A stretch of DNA of 37,197 bases from an uncultured Lewinella sp. (GTDB lineage Bacteria; Bacteroidota; Bacteroidia; Chitinophagales; Saprospiraceae): assembly GCA_913057785.1 (NCBI GenBank), contig CAJXPD010000083.1:1-37197 (forward strand), in the 5' to 3' direction. Within the stretch, counting starts at the first letter, position 1, and every line of letters starts with the position of its first letter. Made by a program: the position numbers and the translations under genes. The notes below the pieces were generated by a model. The model did not search any database, was not told the DNA's origin, and was given only the letters and a program-made list of their open reading frames with translations. Positions 25,688 to 34,105 of the stretch are shown here, piece by piece.

Positions 25688-26896
25688 ATGTACGCAGATT
25701 TGAAGATTAAACGAGATGTCTACGGCACCGAAGAACACCAAATGTTGAGAGAAACAATTCGAGAGTATCTGAAGCAACACGTCCTACCTTACCGTGAGGA
25801 ATGGGAAGAACAGGGATTCTGTTCCAGAGAGGCTTGGTTGAAAGCAGGGGAGCTAGGATTATTAAATATTAGTCTCAGTGAAGCTTACGGAGGTGGTGGT
25901 CTTGACTTTTCATTTAGTGCGTTGTTGATCGAAGAGATGTCTAGGGCTTTTGCCGATTCACCAGGTATATCCATGCATTCAGATATTGTAGGCCCATACA
26001 TTGAACGATATGGCTCGGAGACTTTGAAACAGAAGTACCTGCCGAAGATGGCCACTGGAGAGGCCATTGGCTCCCTAGGAATGACTGAACCCAGCACAGG
26101 TAGTGATGTGCAGGCAATCCAAACGAATGCCGTGGATAAAGGAGACTATTGGTTGTTGAATGGTTCCAAGACTTTCATTACTATTGGCTACACATCTGAT
26201 TTTACAATTGTAGCTTGTAAAACCAGACCGAATACTCCTCAACAAGGTATCAGCCTTTTGGTAGTAGATGCTGATTCAGAGGGTTTCTCAAAAGGCAAGC
26301 CATTTAAGAAGATTGGCCTAAAGACTAGTGACACTTGTGAACTGTTTTTTGAAGATGTCAAAGTGCCCAAGGAGAATATTTTGGGAGAAGAGGGTAAAGG
26401 TTTTATTTATATGATGACAGAGCTGCCGAGGGAGCGATTGACTATCGCTTTGCAAGCCATTGGAGCCTGTGAAGGTGCCATTGAGGACGCGATTAAGTAC
26501 ACAAGCGAGCGAACAGCCTTTGGTCAGCCTGTGGCGGGGTTCCAAAATACGCAGTTTAAGATGGCCGAAATGGCGACGAAGCTGCAGATTCATCAGGTTT
26601 TTGTTGATAAGTGTACGGAATTGCTGGCGGATCATAAGCTAACAGCCGAACAAGCTTCCATGGCAAAGTTCTCGGCTACCGACGCTCAATTTGAGATCTT
26701 GGATACTTGCTTGCAGTTGCATGGTGGCTATGGCTACATCTGGGAATATCCTATTGCTAGAGCCTTTGCTGACAGTAGAGTGGCCCGGATTTATGGAGGT
26801 ACCAATGAGATCATGAAGGTGATGATTGCTAGAAGACTTTTCAGTGGTTACTATGCTCAGTTAAAGGCAAAGCGCAAAGCTGCCATGGCTAATTAA
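25688..26896 (+). CDS. Acyl-CoA dehydrogenase
   Basis: A 402-residue FAD enzyme that oxidises acyl-CoA to trans-2-enoyl-CoA. The family signatures are present: SLGMTEPSTGSDVQAIQT (FAD/substrate site), NGSKTFITIG, ERLTIALQAIGACEGA, and the C-terminal QLHGGYGYIWEYPIAR followed by ARIYGGTNEI, where Glu374 is the likely catalytic base. It has no signal peptide and is cytoplasmic. Length fits the short/medium/long-chain group; chain length cannot be told. The HD oxygenase gene starts 80 bases after its stop. A cluster of TAGCGAC repeats lies upstream and may regulate it. Confidence 0.95.
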   Translation: MYADLKIKRDVYGTEEHQMLRETIREYLKQHVLPYREEWEEQGFCSREAWLKAGELGLLNISLSEAYGGGGLDFSFSALLIEEMSRAFADSPGISMHSDIVGPYIERYGSETLKQKYLPKMATGEAIGSLGMTEPSTGSDVQAIQTNAVDKGDYWLLNGSKTFITIGYTSDFTIVACKTRPNTPQQGISLLVVDADSEGFSKGKPFKKIGLKTSDTCELFFEDVKVPKENILGEEGKGFIYMMTELPRERLTIALQAIGACEGAIEDAIKYTSERTAFGQPVAGFQNTQFKMAEMATKLQIHQVFVDKCTELLADHKLTAEQASMAKFSATDAQFEILDTCLQLHGGYGYIWEYPIARAFADSRVARIYGGTNEIMKVMIARRLFSGYYAQLKAKRKAAMAN

Positions 26897-26976
26897 AGCA
26901 GCTTGTTTTGGCAGTATAGGGCTAAGGTATTCGTCAGATTTTACTTGTAAACTTCCACCTAGCTCAGTTATCAATT

Positions 26977-27546
26977 ATGACTAGTAACTCTATAGTAGAC
27001 GAAGTTCTTAATCTTTTCCACCAATTCGGCCATATGGAATATGGCGAAGGATTTAGCGTAAACGCTCATTCCATTCAGGCTGGATTGCTGGCAAAGGATC
27101 TGGGACTAGATAAGGAGATGATTCTAGCCGCCTTTTTGCACGATATTGGTCATCTTTATCCGCTCTCATTGACCGTGGAACACGGCAAAATGGGAGAATA
27201 CGGAATTGAAGCCCATGATCACTGGGGTGAAACCTTCTTAGAGGAAAGAGGATTTTCCGCGCGAATGCAGGCTACGGTTAAGAATCATGTTGCTGCCAAG
27301 CGTTATCTCTGTGCTGTTGAGTCTAATTACCATGATCAGCTCTCACTAGCCAGTCAGCAAACCTTGAAATATCAGGGCGGCCCTATGTCTTCCGAAGAGG
27401 TACAGGCCTTCGAAAGTGATCCATTCTTCCAAGACTCTATCGTAATCAGACAGCTGGATGATGAGGCAAAAGTCTCTGATTTCGAGATTCTTCCGGAACA
27501 TTGGCAATACTTCGAAGCCTTACTGCATGAAAGTCAGCAGAATTAG
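26977..27546 (+). CDS. PhnZ-like HD-domain diiron oxygenase
   Basis: A 189-residue cytoplasmic protein resembling PhnZ/TmpB (TIGR03276), mixed-valence diiron oxygenases that cleave C-P bonds of 1-hydroxy phosphonates. The visible ligand set matches PhnZ: Tyr22 and Glu24 (MEYGEGF), His31, the HD pair His55-Asp56, His80, His104 in KNHVAAKRYL, and Asp161 in RQLDDE. The diagnostic phrases HVAAKRYL and LKYQGGPM are present. PhnZ normally works with the hydroxylase PhnY; no PhnY, phosphonate transporter or phosphonatase is in the window. So either partners are elsewhere, or the substrate differs. Plain HD phosphohydrolase is less likely given Tyr22/Glu24. Confidence 0.85.
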   Translation: MTSNSIVDEVLNLFHQFGHMEYGEGFSVNAHSIQAGLLAKDLGLDKEMILAAFLHDIGHLYPLSLTVEHGKMGEYGIEAHDHWGETFLEERGFSARMQATVKNHVAAKRYLCAVESNYHDQLSLASQQTLKYQGGPMSSEEVQAFESDPFFQDSIVIRQLDDEAKVSDFEILPEHWQYFEALLHESQQN

Positions 27547-27556
27547 TAACTCTACT

Positions 27557-28636
27557 TTATAGCTGACTGAGGTCGTATTCTGCCAAAATTAGCCGCCATT
27601 CAATATTTTCCGTGTATTCCAGAATCTTCTGCGAGACGAGTTCCTTGACCTCATACCGTGCCTTTGGGAAAGCAAAGGCATAGAATTGAAGATCAAATTT
27701 AACGGGAAGTATTTCTAGATCATTGTAGGCAGGGTCATTGGCAATACGATACTTTAAGATGGGTTCATCATACAAAAAAGCCTCAATTTCTTGATTTGTC
27801 AATGCGGTTAGTCCGTCCGCTAGACCAGCATATTTTTGAACATCCGAAAAGAAGTGTGTATCGAGGTAATCCAAGGTGCCTGAAGCGTTCACACATCCGA
27901 CGGTTTCATCTTTGAAGTCATTGATGCCTTGGGGTGACCACTTCAACTGATTTACGGTGAGGGTAGAGGCGATGCTGGCGGTGAAACCGGATATGAAGAG
28001 CAGAGCAGTAAACATCCAAATGAGGGCAATGACTTTTCCGCCTGTGCTTTTGGGAGACTTATCACCATAGCCAACCGTAGTCATGGTAACTGCTGACCAC
28101 CAGAGACCGTCCCAGATCCCGGCTAACCCCTTCCGAAACTGTGTTTCATTGTGTTTACGTTCAAACCACCATGCGGCCAGACCAAATAATCCGATGATAA
28201 TCATCAAAATGAATAAGCCGCTTAGAAAATTAATTGAAAAAAGAGACCTAGCGTAGTTGACGAATTTTTGAATAGAGGAGGTCTTTCGAATAGCGGCGGT
28301 GGAGTTAGAAACAAAGAAGGAATGCGTAAAATCCATGTATTTGCTCCGGTCACTGGTAATCGTAAGGGGGTTGATACTTCCATCAATGCTCCCGTCCTTC
28401 AGACCCTTGAGCATTTCGTCGAAGTTCATCAGCTTAAATTCGTATGGGATTTGTAAGTCTTCTGCTATTCTTTCCCACAACCAGACACTTAATCCTTTGA
28501 TCTGTCCTTCCTCCTCTAGAAGAATGAAAGGTGCGGCTCGGGTATAGCCGATAGTCAAAGTGTCGATTTGATTTTGTGCAGAAGAACCGGAAAGCATTAA
28601 TAGGATTAGGAGCGTCGTGGCCGTAAGTCTTCTCAT
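27557..28636 (-). CDS. GluR0-like ligand-gated potassium channel (prokaryotic ionotropic glutamate receptor)
   Basis: A 359-residue inner-membrane protein. After a signal peptide (MRRLTATTLLILLMLSGSSA) comes the S1 half of a periplasmic-binding-protein domain, in which NPLTITSDRSKYMDF places Arg97 at the site that binds the amino acid alpha-carboxylate in glutamate receptors. Then a transmembrane helix (about 145-165), a pore loop with the K+ filter TVGYGD (187-192), a third hydrophobic segment, and the S2 half, where YDEP (Asp290/Glu291) fits the amine-binding acidic residue. This order is that of cyanobacterial GluR0. The ATG at 28636 gives a clean signal peptide; the frame is open to 28657. 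Four such subunits would form the channel. Confidence 0.85.
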   Translation of the reverse strand: MRRLTATTLLILLMLSGSSAQNQIDTLTIGYTRAAPFILLEEEGQIKGLSVWLWERIAEDLQIPYEFKLMNFDEMLKGLKDGSIDGSINPLTITSDRSKYMDFTHSFFVSNSTAAIRKTSSIQKFVNYARSLFSINFLSGLFILMIIIGLFGLAAWWFERKHNETQFRKGLAGIWDGLWWSAVTMTTVGYGDKSPKSTGGKVIALIWMFTALLFISGFTASIASTLTVNQLKWSPQGINDFKDETVGCVNASGTLDYLDTHFFSDVQKYAGLADGLTALTNQEIEAFLYDEPILKYRIANDPAYNDLEILPVKFDLQFYAFAFPKARYEVKELVSQKILEYTENIEWRLILAEYDLSQL

Positions 28637-28967
28637 TATGAAATGCATAAAGGTCAAAATGATGTATCTTGTATAAGCTTATGTAAGCTTAATCTCTCCA
28701 AAGTAATTAAATTTTTCCATCTCCAGCATTTTTTTTCTCAAACCCAACACAAGGTGTAACAAGCTGATAATGAAGAGGTATACATGGATTTGCTATGTCA
28801 GGCAGTAGAAAAAATACAAGATTTTTCTTAGGCTGTTTAAACCTTCATCCCGTATTTACATCTAAGCAGCAAAAGGGAATCTGAACTGCAGTACGATCAA
28901 CCCCCAAAAAACATTTTTGCTTCATTTTCTCCAGAACCTTTCCGTCTGGAGTACAAACAAAACTATT
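28637..28967. other. Divergent intergenic region, channel gene / basic-tail protein gene
   Basis: About 330 bases without a gene. The palindrome TAAGCTTA occurs twice, at 28674-28681 and 28684-28691, ten bases (one helical turn) apart, 38-55 bases upstream of the channel gene. The first is embedded in ATAAGCTTAT. On the minus strand TCATTTTG differs from a TAnnTTTG box at one position. The rest is A/T-rich with no clear signal. Confidence 0.4.
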
Positions 28968-30020
28968 ATGCGACAGCTACAGTCATTTTTAGTCATTCCG
29001 CTTTTAGCATTCAGTTTTTTATTGACTAGCCTTCATGCCCAAACAGATGAAACCATTGAAGAAACAGGTTACGCTGGAGATCACTTCAGCTTGGAAGGTG
29101 CACTTAGCCTATTCAAGGAGGCAAAGTCGATCGAAGATTTCGAGAAAGCACTGAATAAAGAGAGTAATAAGATCAATAATCTGGATTTGAATGAAGATGG
29201 TGATATCGATTATATCCGTGTAATTGATCATGTAGATGGTGATGTGCATGCGATTGTGCTACAGGTACCCATAAATGAAAATGAAAGCCAGGATTTAGCC
29301 GTTATTGAGATCGAAAAAACAGGAGCAGAGAACGCCATCTTGCAAATTATTGGAGATGAGGAGGTTTTCGGAGAATCCAAGATAGTTGAGCCTTTTGAAG
29401 TAGAAGGCGATGACTCACAAGGAAGAGGTCCTGATGATGTGGTTGCTTTCAAGCGCATTGTAGTCAACGTATGGCTCTGGCCTTCTGTACGATTCGTTTA
29501 CGGACCAAGATATCGAGCTTGGGTTTCACCATTTGGTTGGAGGGTTTATCCTCGCTGGTGGAGACCTTGGCGTCCACGTCCATTCTCTACTTTCTACGTA
29601 GGAATAAGACCATACCGAACTAGTTTCCGTGTAGTAAATACACACCGTGTCGTGAGAGCCCATAATGTCTACGTACCTCGTCGACGGACTTCTACCACCG
29701 TGGTTAGAAAAACAACAGTAGTGCGTACTAACAAAGGCGGCAGTGCAGTACGCCGTACAACCACAACTACTAGAAATGCCAAGACCGCGGGTGGTGCTAA
29801 GGCTGCTAAGCGTTCGACTACCACTACTACCAAGGTACGCGGACGAAATGGCGCTACGGCTACAAAAAGAACTACTACCAAGGCCGCTGGGGTAAAAGGC
29901 AAAAATGGTGCAGCGGCAGGCAAAAAAAGAACCACGACTACCACCAAGGTCAAGAGCCGAAATGGAAAAACGGCAGGAAAGAAGCGTACCTCTACAGTAC
30001 GTAAGAAACGTAAAAACTAA
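28968..30020 (+). CDS. Secreted protein with acidic EF-hand-like domain, Trp-rich middle and Thr/Lys/Arg repeat tail
   Basis: A 350-residue protein I cannot place in a named family. A signal peptide ends at LTSLHA. Residues about 25-150 are acidic and include LDLNEDGDIDYIRVIDHVDGD, shortened here to the calcium-loop-like DLNEDGDIDYI. Residues about 165-210 are rich in Trp, Arg and Pro (e.g. RVYPRWWRPWRPRPF). The rest is a strongly basic low-complexity tail with three repeats of 19-20 residues (29811-29984) of the form RTTTTTKV-x-x-RNG-x-x-AGKK. Such a tail could bind DNA, polyanionic polysaccharide or the cell wall. The ATG at 28968 is preferred over 28917 because it gives the signal peptide. 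Confidence 0.75.
   Translation: MRQLQSFLVIPLLAFSFLLTSLHAQTDETIEETGYAGDHFSLEGALSLFKEAKSIEDFEKALNKESNKINNLDLNEDGDIDYIRVIDHVDGDVHAIVLQVPINENESQDLAVIEIEKTGAENAILQIIGDEEVFGESKIVEPFEVEGDDSQGRGPDDVVAFKRIVVNVWLWPSVRFVYGPRYRAWVSPFGWRVYPRWWRPWRPRPFSTFYVGIRPYRTSFRVVNTHRVVRAHNVYVPRRRTSTTVVRKTTVVRTNKGGSAVRRTTTTTRNAKTAGGAKAAKRSTTTTTKVRGRNGATATKRTTTKAAGVKGKNGAAAGKKRTTTTTKVKSRNGKTAGKKRTSTVRKKRKN
29811..29984 (+). repeat. Three tandem 57-60 base coding repeats (basic Thr/Lys tail)
   Basis: Units at 29811-29867, 29868-29927 and 29928-29984 encode 19, 20 and 19 residues, each a Thr cluster, then a basic/Gly/Asn stretch (RGRNG, KGKNG, KSRNG) and an Ala/Lys end. Codons vary between the units, so the repeat is kept at the protein level rather than being a fresh DNA duplication. 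Confidence 0.7.
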
Positions 30021-30034
30021 GGAACTATCAGATA

Positions 30035-30075
30035 GGATCCCACTTCCTGGCAGACCAGGCCGGGAAGTGGGATCC
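30035..30075. terminator. Bidirectional hairpin terminator
   Basis: GGATCCCACTTCC (30035-30047) and GGAAGTGGGATCC (30063-30075) form 13 perfect pairs around a 15-base loop that itself holds CCTGG/CCAGG. It lies in the 74-base gap between the convergent basic-tail gene and the oxidoreductase gene. No long T-run follows on either strand. Confidence 0.7.
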
Positions 30076-30094
30076 CACCAAAATCAAAGCAACA

Positions 30095-31474
30095 TCAATC
30101 TTCTGCTCTGGCTTCCTTGATCCCATCCAAAATCCAGGGCATCAGTTCGGACACAGTCGGATGAACTAAAACCACCCGACGATAATTCCGGCACTCGATT
30201 TCACTATGCATAATGGCGGCGAACATATTTATAATTTCATCTCCGCCAACACCCAGAATAGAAGCACCTAAAATAAGATCGGTTTCGGCATCAACCAGCA
30301 GTTTTGCAAACCCCTTGGTTTCTCCCATTTCCTTCGCACGACTGATGCGGGACATCGGTCGTGTCGCCTTTAGAATTTTCCTTCCTGTAGCCAGGGCTTC
30401 CTTTTCACTCATTCCGACTCTTCCAAGTGGTGGATCTGTGAAAAGCGCGTAGACCATGTTGCGTTGGGAAATGCTACGACTTCCTCCGAAAAGAAAATCC
30501 AGCACGATTTCGGCATCATTGACGGAGGTGTGGGTGAAGGCCCCAAGACCATTTACATCACCGAGGGCAAAAACACCTTCGACAGCCGTTCGACAATAGT
30601 CATCTACCTCGATATACCCTCGCTTATTAGTGATAATATCAGTTGCCTCAAGATTTAGGCTATCACTGTTTGGAATTCGGCCGGTTGCGATTAAGAGATC
30701 CGTACCTTCAATGGTACTTTCTTGCCCATCTCTCAAGATGGTTAACTCTATACCCTTATCCGTATTTTGAACACTTTGTGCCTTGGCATCGCATATCACT
30801 TCAATTCCTTCCTCTTCGAGAAAGGCTTGAATGGCATCGGCCACGTCCTTATCTTCCCTGGGCATCAATTGATCTGCTCCTTGAATTAAGGTTACCTCGG
30901 AACCAAATCGACGATACACTTGGGCATATTCAGCTCCGATATAACCACCCCCGATAATAATGAGTCGCTTGGGTAACTCCGTCCTATCTAACAACTTTGC
31001 GCTATCCATCCACGGGACTTCATCAATCCCGGCAATATTGGGAATGCGAGGGCGCGTACCTACATTGATGTATATATTTTGGGCGGTCATCTGCTCACTG
31101 CCTACCTGGATCGTCTTTGGTCCTGCAAAGGAACCACGGCCTCGAATTAGATCTACATTAGGGGTGTTCTCCATCCAGTTTGTTAGGCTGGTATTACTGG
31201 CGGATCGCACCGAGTTCATCCGTGCTCTTATCTTGTCATAGTCTACCTTGATTTCACCCGTATCGAATCCATAGAAATCACCCCGCTTTGCCTGGAATAA
31301 TGCCTTTGCGCTAGCCACCAAAGTTTTGGTGGGGGTACAACCAAAGTTGACACAACTTCCTCCAACTTTGGCTTCCTCTATCACCGCTATTGATGAGCCA
31401 GTGGGGATGAGTTTTCCGAGCAATGTTCCAGTTGCTTGCCCGGTACCGAGAATTAAATGATCGTAATGCTTCAT
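30095..31474 (-). CDS. Class I pyridine nucleotide-disulfide oxidoreductase (mercuric reductase/dihydrolipoamide dehydrogenase-like)
   Basis: A 459-residue flavoenzyme. FAD-binding start LILGTGQATGTLLGK, redox-active disulfide Cys41/Cys46 in GGSCVNFGCTPTK, NAD(P) Rossmann motif IIGGGYIGAEYAQVYRRFG, second FAD motif FALGDVNG, and the C-terminal dimer motif HPTVSELMPW with the His-Glu base pair. The family transfers electrons from NAD(P)H through FAD to a disulfide or metal. It is annotated in relatives as mercuric reductase, but the N-terminal heavy-metal domain and C-terminal Cys pair of MerA are missing, so Hg(II) reduction is not supported. It is not next to 2-oxoacid dehydrogenase genes. 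Substrate unknown. Confidence 0.9.
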   Translation of the reverse strand: MKHYDHLILGTGQATGTLLGKLIPTGSSIAVIEEAKVGGSCVNFGCTPTKTLVASAKALFQAKRGDFYGFDTGEIKVDYDKIRARMNSVRSASNTSLTNWMENTPNVDLIRGRGSFAGPKTIQVGSEQMTAQNIYINVGTRPRIPNIAGIDEVPWMDSAKLLDRTELPKRLIIIGGGYIGAEYAQVYRRFGSEVTLIQGADQLMPREDKDVADAIQAFLEEEGIEVICDAKAQSVQNTDKGIELTILRDGQESTIEGTDLLIATGRIPNSDSLNLEATDIITNKRGYIEVDDYCRTAVEGVFALGDVNGLGAFTHTSVNDAEIVLDFLFGGSRSISQRNMVYALFTDPPLGRVGMSEKEALATGRKILKATRPMSRISRAKEMGETKGFAKLLVDAETDLILGASILGVGGDEIINMFAAIMHSEIECRNYRRVVLVHPTVSELMPWILDGIKEARAED

Positions 31475-31867
31475 GGTGGGAATTCGATTTTAAGTGCATG
31501 CTTGATGAAGCAGGCACTGAAGACAGGATTTGATTCTGATTGATAAATTAAAGAATTAAATAAGAACAGGATAGTCGCTGCGGCTACTTATTTGCCCAAT
31601 ACTGGAAATCGGCCCTGTCAATTAATGAGAAAAGGTGCAGGACAGCCGAAAGAACATTGTGAGTTGTTCTGTGTAATCCTGCTAATGTACGGAAGTCCCA
31701 TGGCCGCAAGCTCCCCAATTACGAGATATGCTTTATCTTAGTCGATATAATGCGAGGTGGAGGTATGAACTTAAGAACTGGCGATCAAGGGTAGGAAAGT
31801 TCTTATTGCTACTTCTAGAAGTTCAACCACTACCATCAACAATTATTTCTTATCAACTTATTAGTTT
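31475..31867. other. Divergent intergenic region, oxidoreductase / prolyl oligopeptidase
   Basis: A 393-base stretch with no gene. It contains a perfect 12-base palindrome ACTTCTAGAAGT at 31811-31822, 45 bases before the peptidase start, and a weaker inverted repeat AGAACA-N8-TGTTCT at 31651-31670. I see no good TAnnTTTG box on either strand, so promoters are not assigned. Confidence 0.4.
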
Positions 31868-34021
31868 ATGAAAAAACTAGCAATCGTTGCTTGGCTTACG
31901 CTCTCTTTTTTGATGGCTTGTAAGACTAACCAAAATCAAGAAACAACAAATCTTACTTATCCTGAAACCACAAAGGGAGAACACGTGGATACCTATCATG
32001 GTGTTGACGTAGCAGATCCTTACCAATGGCTCGAAGATGATCTTTCAGCCGAAACTGGTGCTTGGGTTGAGGCCCAAAATGTTGTTACCGGCGCCTATCT
32101 GAATGGCATTGACTTCAGAGAAAACTTGAAAGGACGTATTGAAGAACTATTGGATTACGAAAAAATTTCTGCTCCTTTCGAAGAAGGTAACTATGAATAT
32201 TTCTACAAGAATGATGGGCTGCAGAATCACAGCGTTGTATATCGTAAACCGATAGGAGATAAAGATGCAGAACCAAGCGTGTTCCTCGACCCCAATACCT
32301 TCTCTGAAGATGGGACCATAGCCCTACGAGGTATATTCTTTACAAAAGATGGCGCATTGGCTGCCTATATGATCACAGAAGGTGGTTCTGATTGGCGAAA
32401 AGTGATTGTGTTAGATACAGAGACAATGGAGGTAGTTGGCGATACTTTGATTGATGTGAAATTTAGCGGATTGTCTTGGAAAGATAAGGATGGATTTTAC
32501 TACAGCAGCTATGATAATCCAAAGGGAACTAGTGAATTATCGGCCAAAACTCAATATCATAAGTTGTACTACCACAAGCTGGGAACTCCTCAATCACAAG
32601 ATGAATTGGTGTATGGAGGAGAGAAGCAACCCAATCGATATATCGGTGGTGGCGTTTCCGAGGATGGCAGATATCTGGTGGTGTCTGCAGCGCAAAATAC
32701 GAGCGGCTCACAGCTATACATCAAGGATCTTAATGATCCCAATGGAGATTTTATCCAGATTCAGGACGACTATTTTGCCCGCTGCGCCTACATAGACAAC
32801 GATGGTTCCACCTTCTATTTGTACACCAATATAGATGCGCCGAATTATCGTCTAGTTAAAATGGATCTATCTGCTCCTACCCAGGAGAACTGGGAGGACG
32901 TCATCCCAGAAACGGAAAACGTACTGAGAGTAGGTTCTGGTGGAGGTAAATTCTTTGCCAATTACTTAGTAGATGCCAAAACCGCTATCAAGCAATTTGA
33001 TATGAATGGCAAACTTGAACGAGATGTGGAATTGCCCGGAATTGGCTCGGCAGGAGGCTTCGGGGCTAAAAAGGACGACACCTCTCTATATTATTCCTTT
33101 ACATCCTTTACTTCTCCAGGAACTATCTACAAATATGACATTGCTTCTGGAAAATCCACTATGTACCGTCAATCAGATGTAGAGTTTGATCCATCTGCCT
33201 ACGAAACCAAGCAAGTGTTCTATTCCAGCAAGGATGGCACGAAAGTGCCCATGTTCATCACGCATAAGAAGGGCTTAGAGTTGAACGGAAAAAATCCAAC
33301 TTATCTGTATGCTTATGGGGGATTTAATGTTAGCCTAACGCCAAGTTTTAGCGCTTCTAGAATCGTGTGGTTGGAAAACGGTGGGATTTACGCGCAACCG
33401 AACCTAAGAGGAGGAGGAGAATATGGAGAAAAATGGCACAAAGCAGGGACGCAGATGAATAAGCAAAATGTATTTGATGACTTCATCGCAGCTGGGGAGT
33501 ATCTAATCAAGGAGGGCTACACCTCAAGTGAGTACTTAGCTATTGCTGGTGGTTCTAATGGAGGTCTGTTGGTCGGAGCTACGATGACTCAACGGCCGGA
33601 TCTAGCTAAGGTGGCTTTGCCTGCTGTTGGTGTCATGGACATGTTGAAATACCACAAGTTTACATCTGGAGCCGGCTGGGCAGCAGACTACGGAACCGCT
33701 GAGGATTCTCCTGAAATGTTCGAATACCTGAAAGGCTATTCTCCATACCATAACTTGAAAGAAGGAGTGAACTATCCAGCAACCATGGTTACTACTGCTG
33801 ATCACGATGACCGGGTAGTTCCTGCCCATTCCTTCAAATTTGCAGCGCGCTTACAGGAAGCCCATCAAGGAGATAATCCGGTACTGATTCGGATCCAGAC
33901 GAATGCCGGACATGGTTCTGTTTCGACCAAGCAGACGATAGAATTGGCAGCTGATAGATATGCCTTTATTTGGGCGAATATGGGGATTGAACCAGATCTA
34001 TCTAAAGCAGTTCCTAATTAA
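31868..34021 (+). CDS. Prolyl oligopeptidase family lipoprotein (S9A)
   Basis: A 717-residue serine peptidase that cuts after proline in short peptides. A lipoprotein signal ends FLMAC, so it is anchored in an envelope membrane. Residues about 30-100 begin the catalytic domain (DPYQWLEDD), about 110-430 form the seven-bladed propeller, and 440-717 the alpha/beta hydrolase. The triad is Ser563 (AGGSNGGLL), Asp in ADHDDRVVPAHS (647/648) and His682 (NAGHGS). The phrase GGFNVSLTPSFS and RGGGEYGEKWHKAG are typical of S9A. An intrinsic terminator follows at 34056. Confidence 0.95.
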   Translation: MKKLAIVAWLTLSFLMACKTNQNQETTNLTYPETTKGEHVDTYHGVDVADPYQWLEDDLSAETGAWVEAQNVVTGAYLNGIDFRENLKGRIEELLDYEKISAPFEEGNYEYFYKNDGLQNHSVVYRKPIGDKDAEPSVFLDPNTFSEDGTIALRGIFFTKDGALAAYMITEGGSDWRKVIVLDTETMEVVGDTLIDVKFSGLSWKDKDGFYYSSYDNPKGTSELSAKTQYHKLYYHKLGTPQSQDELVYGGEKQPNRYIGGGVSEDGRYLVVSAAQNTSGSQLYIKDLNDPNGDFIQIQDDYFARCAYIDNDGSTFYLYTNIDAPNYRLVKMDLSAPTQENWEDVIPETENVLRVGSGGGKFFANYLVDAKTAIKQFDMNGKLERDVELPGIGSAGGFGAKKDDTSLYYSFTSFTSPGTIYKYDIASGKSTMYRQSDVEFDPSAYETKQVFYSSKDGTKVPMFITHKKGLELNGKNPTYLYAYGGFNVSLTPSFSASRIVWLENGGIYAQPNLRGGGEYGEKWHKAGTQMNKQNVFDDFIAAGEYLIKEGYTSSEYLAIAGGSNGGLLVGATMTQRPDLAKVALPAVGVMDMLKYHKFTSGAGWAADYGTAEDSPEMFEYLKGYSPYHNLKEGVNYPATMVTTADHDDRVVPAHSFKFAARLQEAHQGDNPVLIRIQTNAGHGSVSTKQTIELAADRYAFIWANMGIEPDLSKAVPN

Positions 34022-34055
34022 TTAGTATAGAAGAAATTACCTTTTAGGGGCTAGA

Positions 34056-34094
34056 TGGCCGAAGTGGGATGACTACTTCGGCCATTGCTTTTTA
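34056..34094 (+). terminator. Intrinsic terminator after the prolyl oligopeptidase gene
   Basis: TGGCCGAAGT (34056-34065) and ACTTCGGCCA (34075-34084) form a perfect 10-pair stem with a 9-base loop, followed by TTGCTTTTT. It is 34 bases after the stop. The T-run ends only about 11 bases before the ATG of the next gene. Confidence 0.85.
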
Positions 34095-34105
34095 TCTTAG
34101 CCGGC

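Noticed and set aside
29669..29953. Minus-strand open frame rich in Val, Leu and Ala, resembling a membrane protein
   Set aside because: It is the antisense shadow of the Thr/Lys/Arg repeat tail; ACC/ACT codons read backwards give Val-rich sequence. No start context or family match.
30095..31474. Mercuric reductase (merA)
   Set aside because: The core matches, but the N-terminal metal-binding domain and the C-terminal Cys pair are absent, and there are no other mer genes.
31651..31670. Inverted repeat AGAACA-N8-TGTTCT
   Set aside because: Only six pairs and no promoter nearby; such repeats are expected by chance in this much intergenic DNA.
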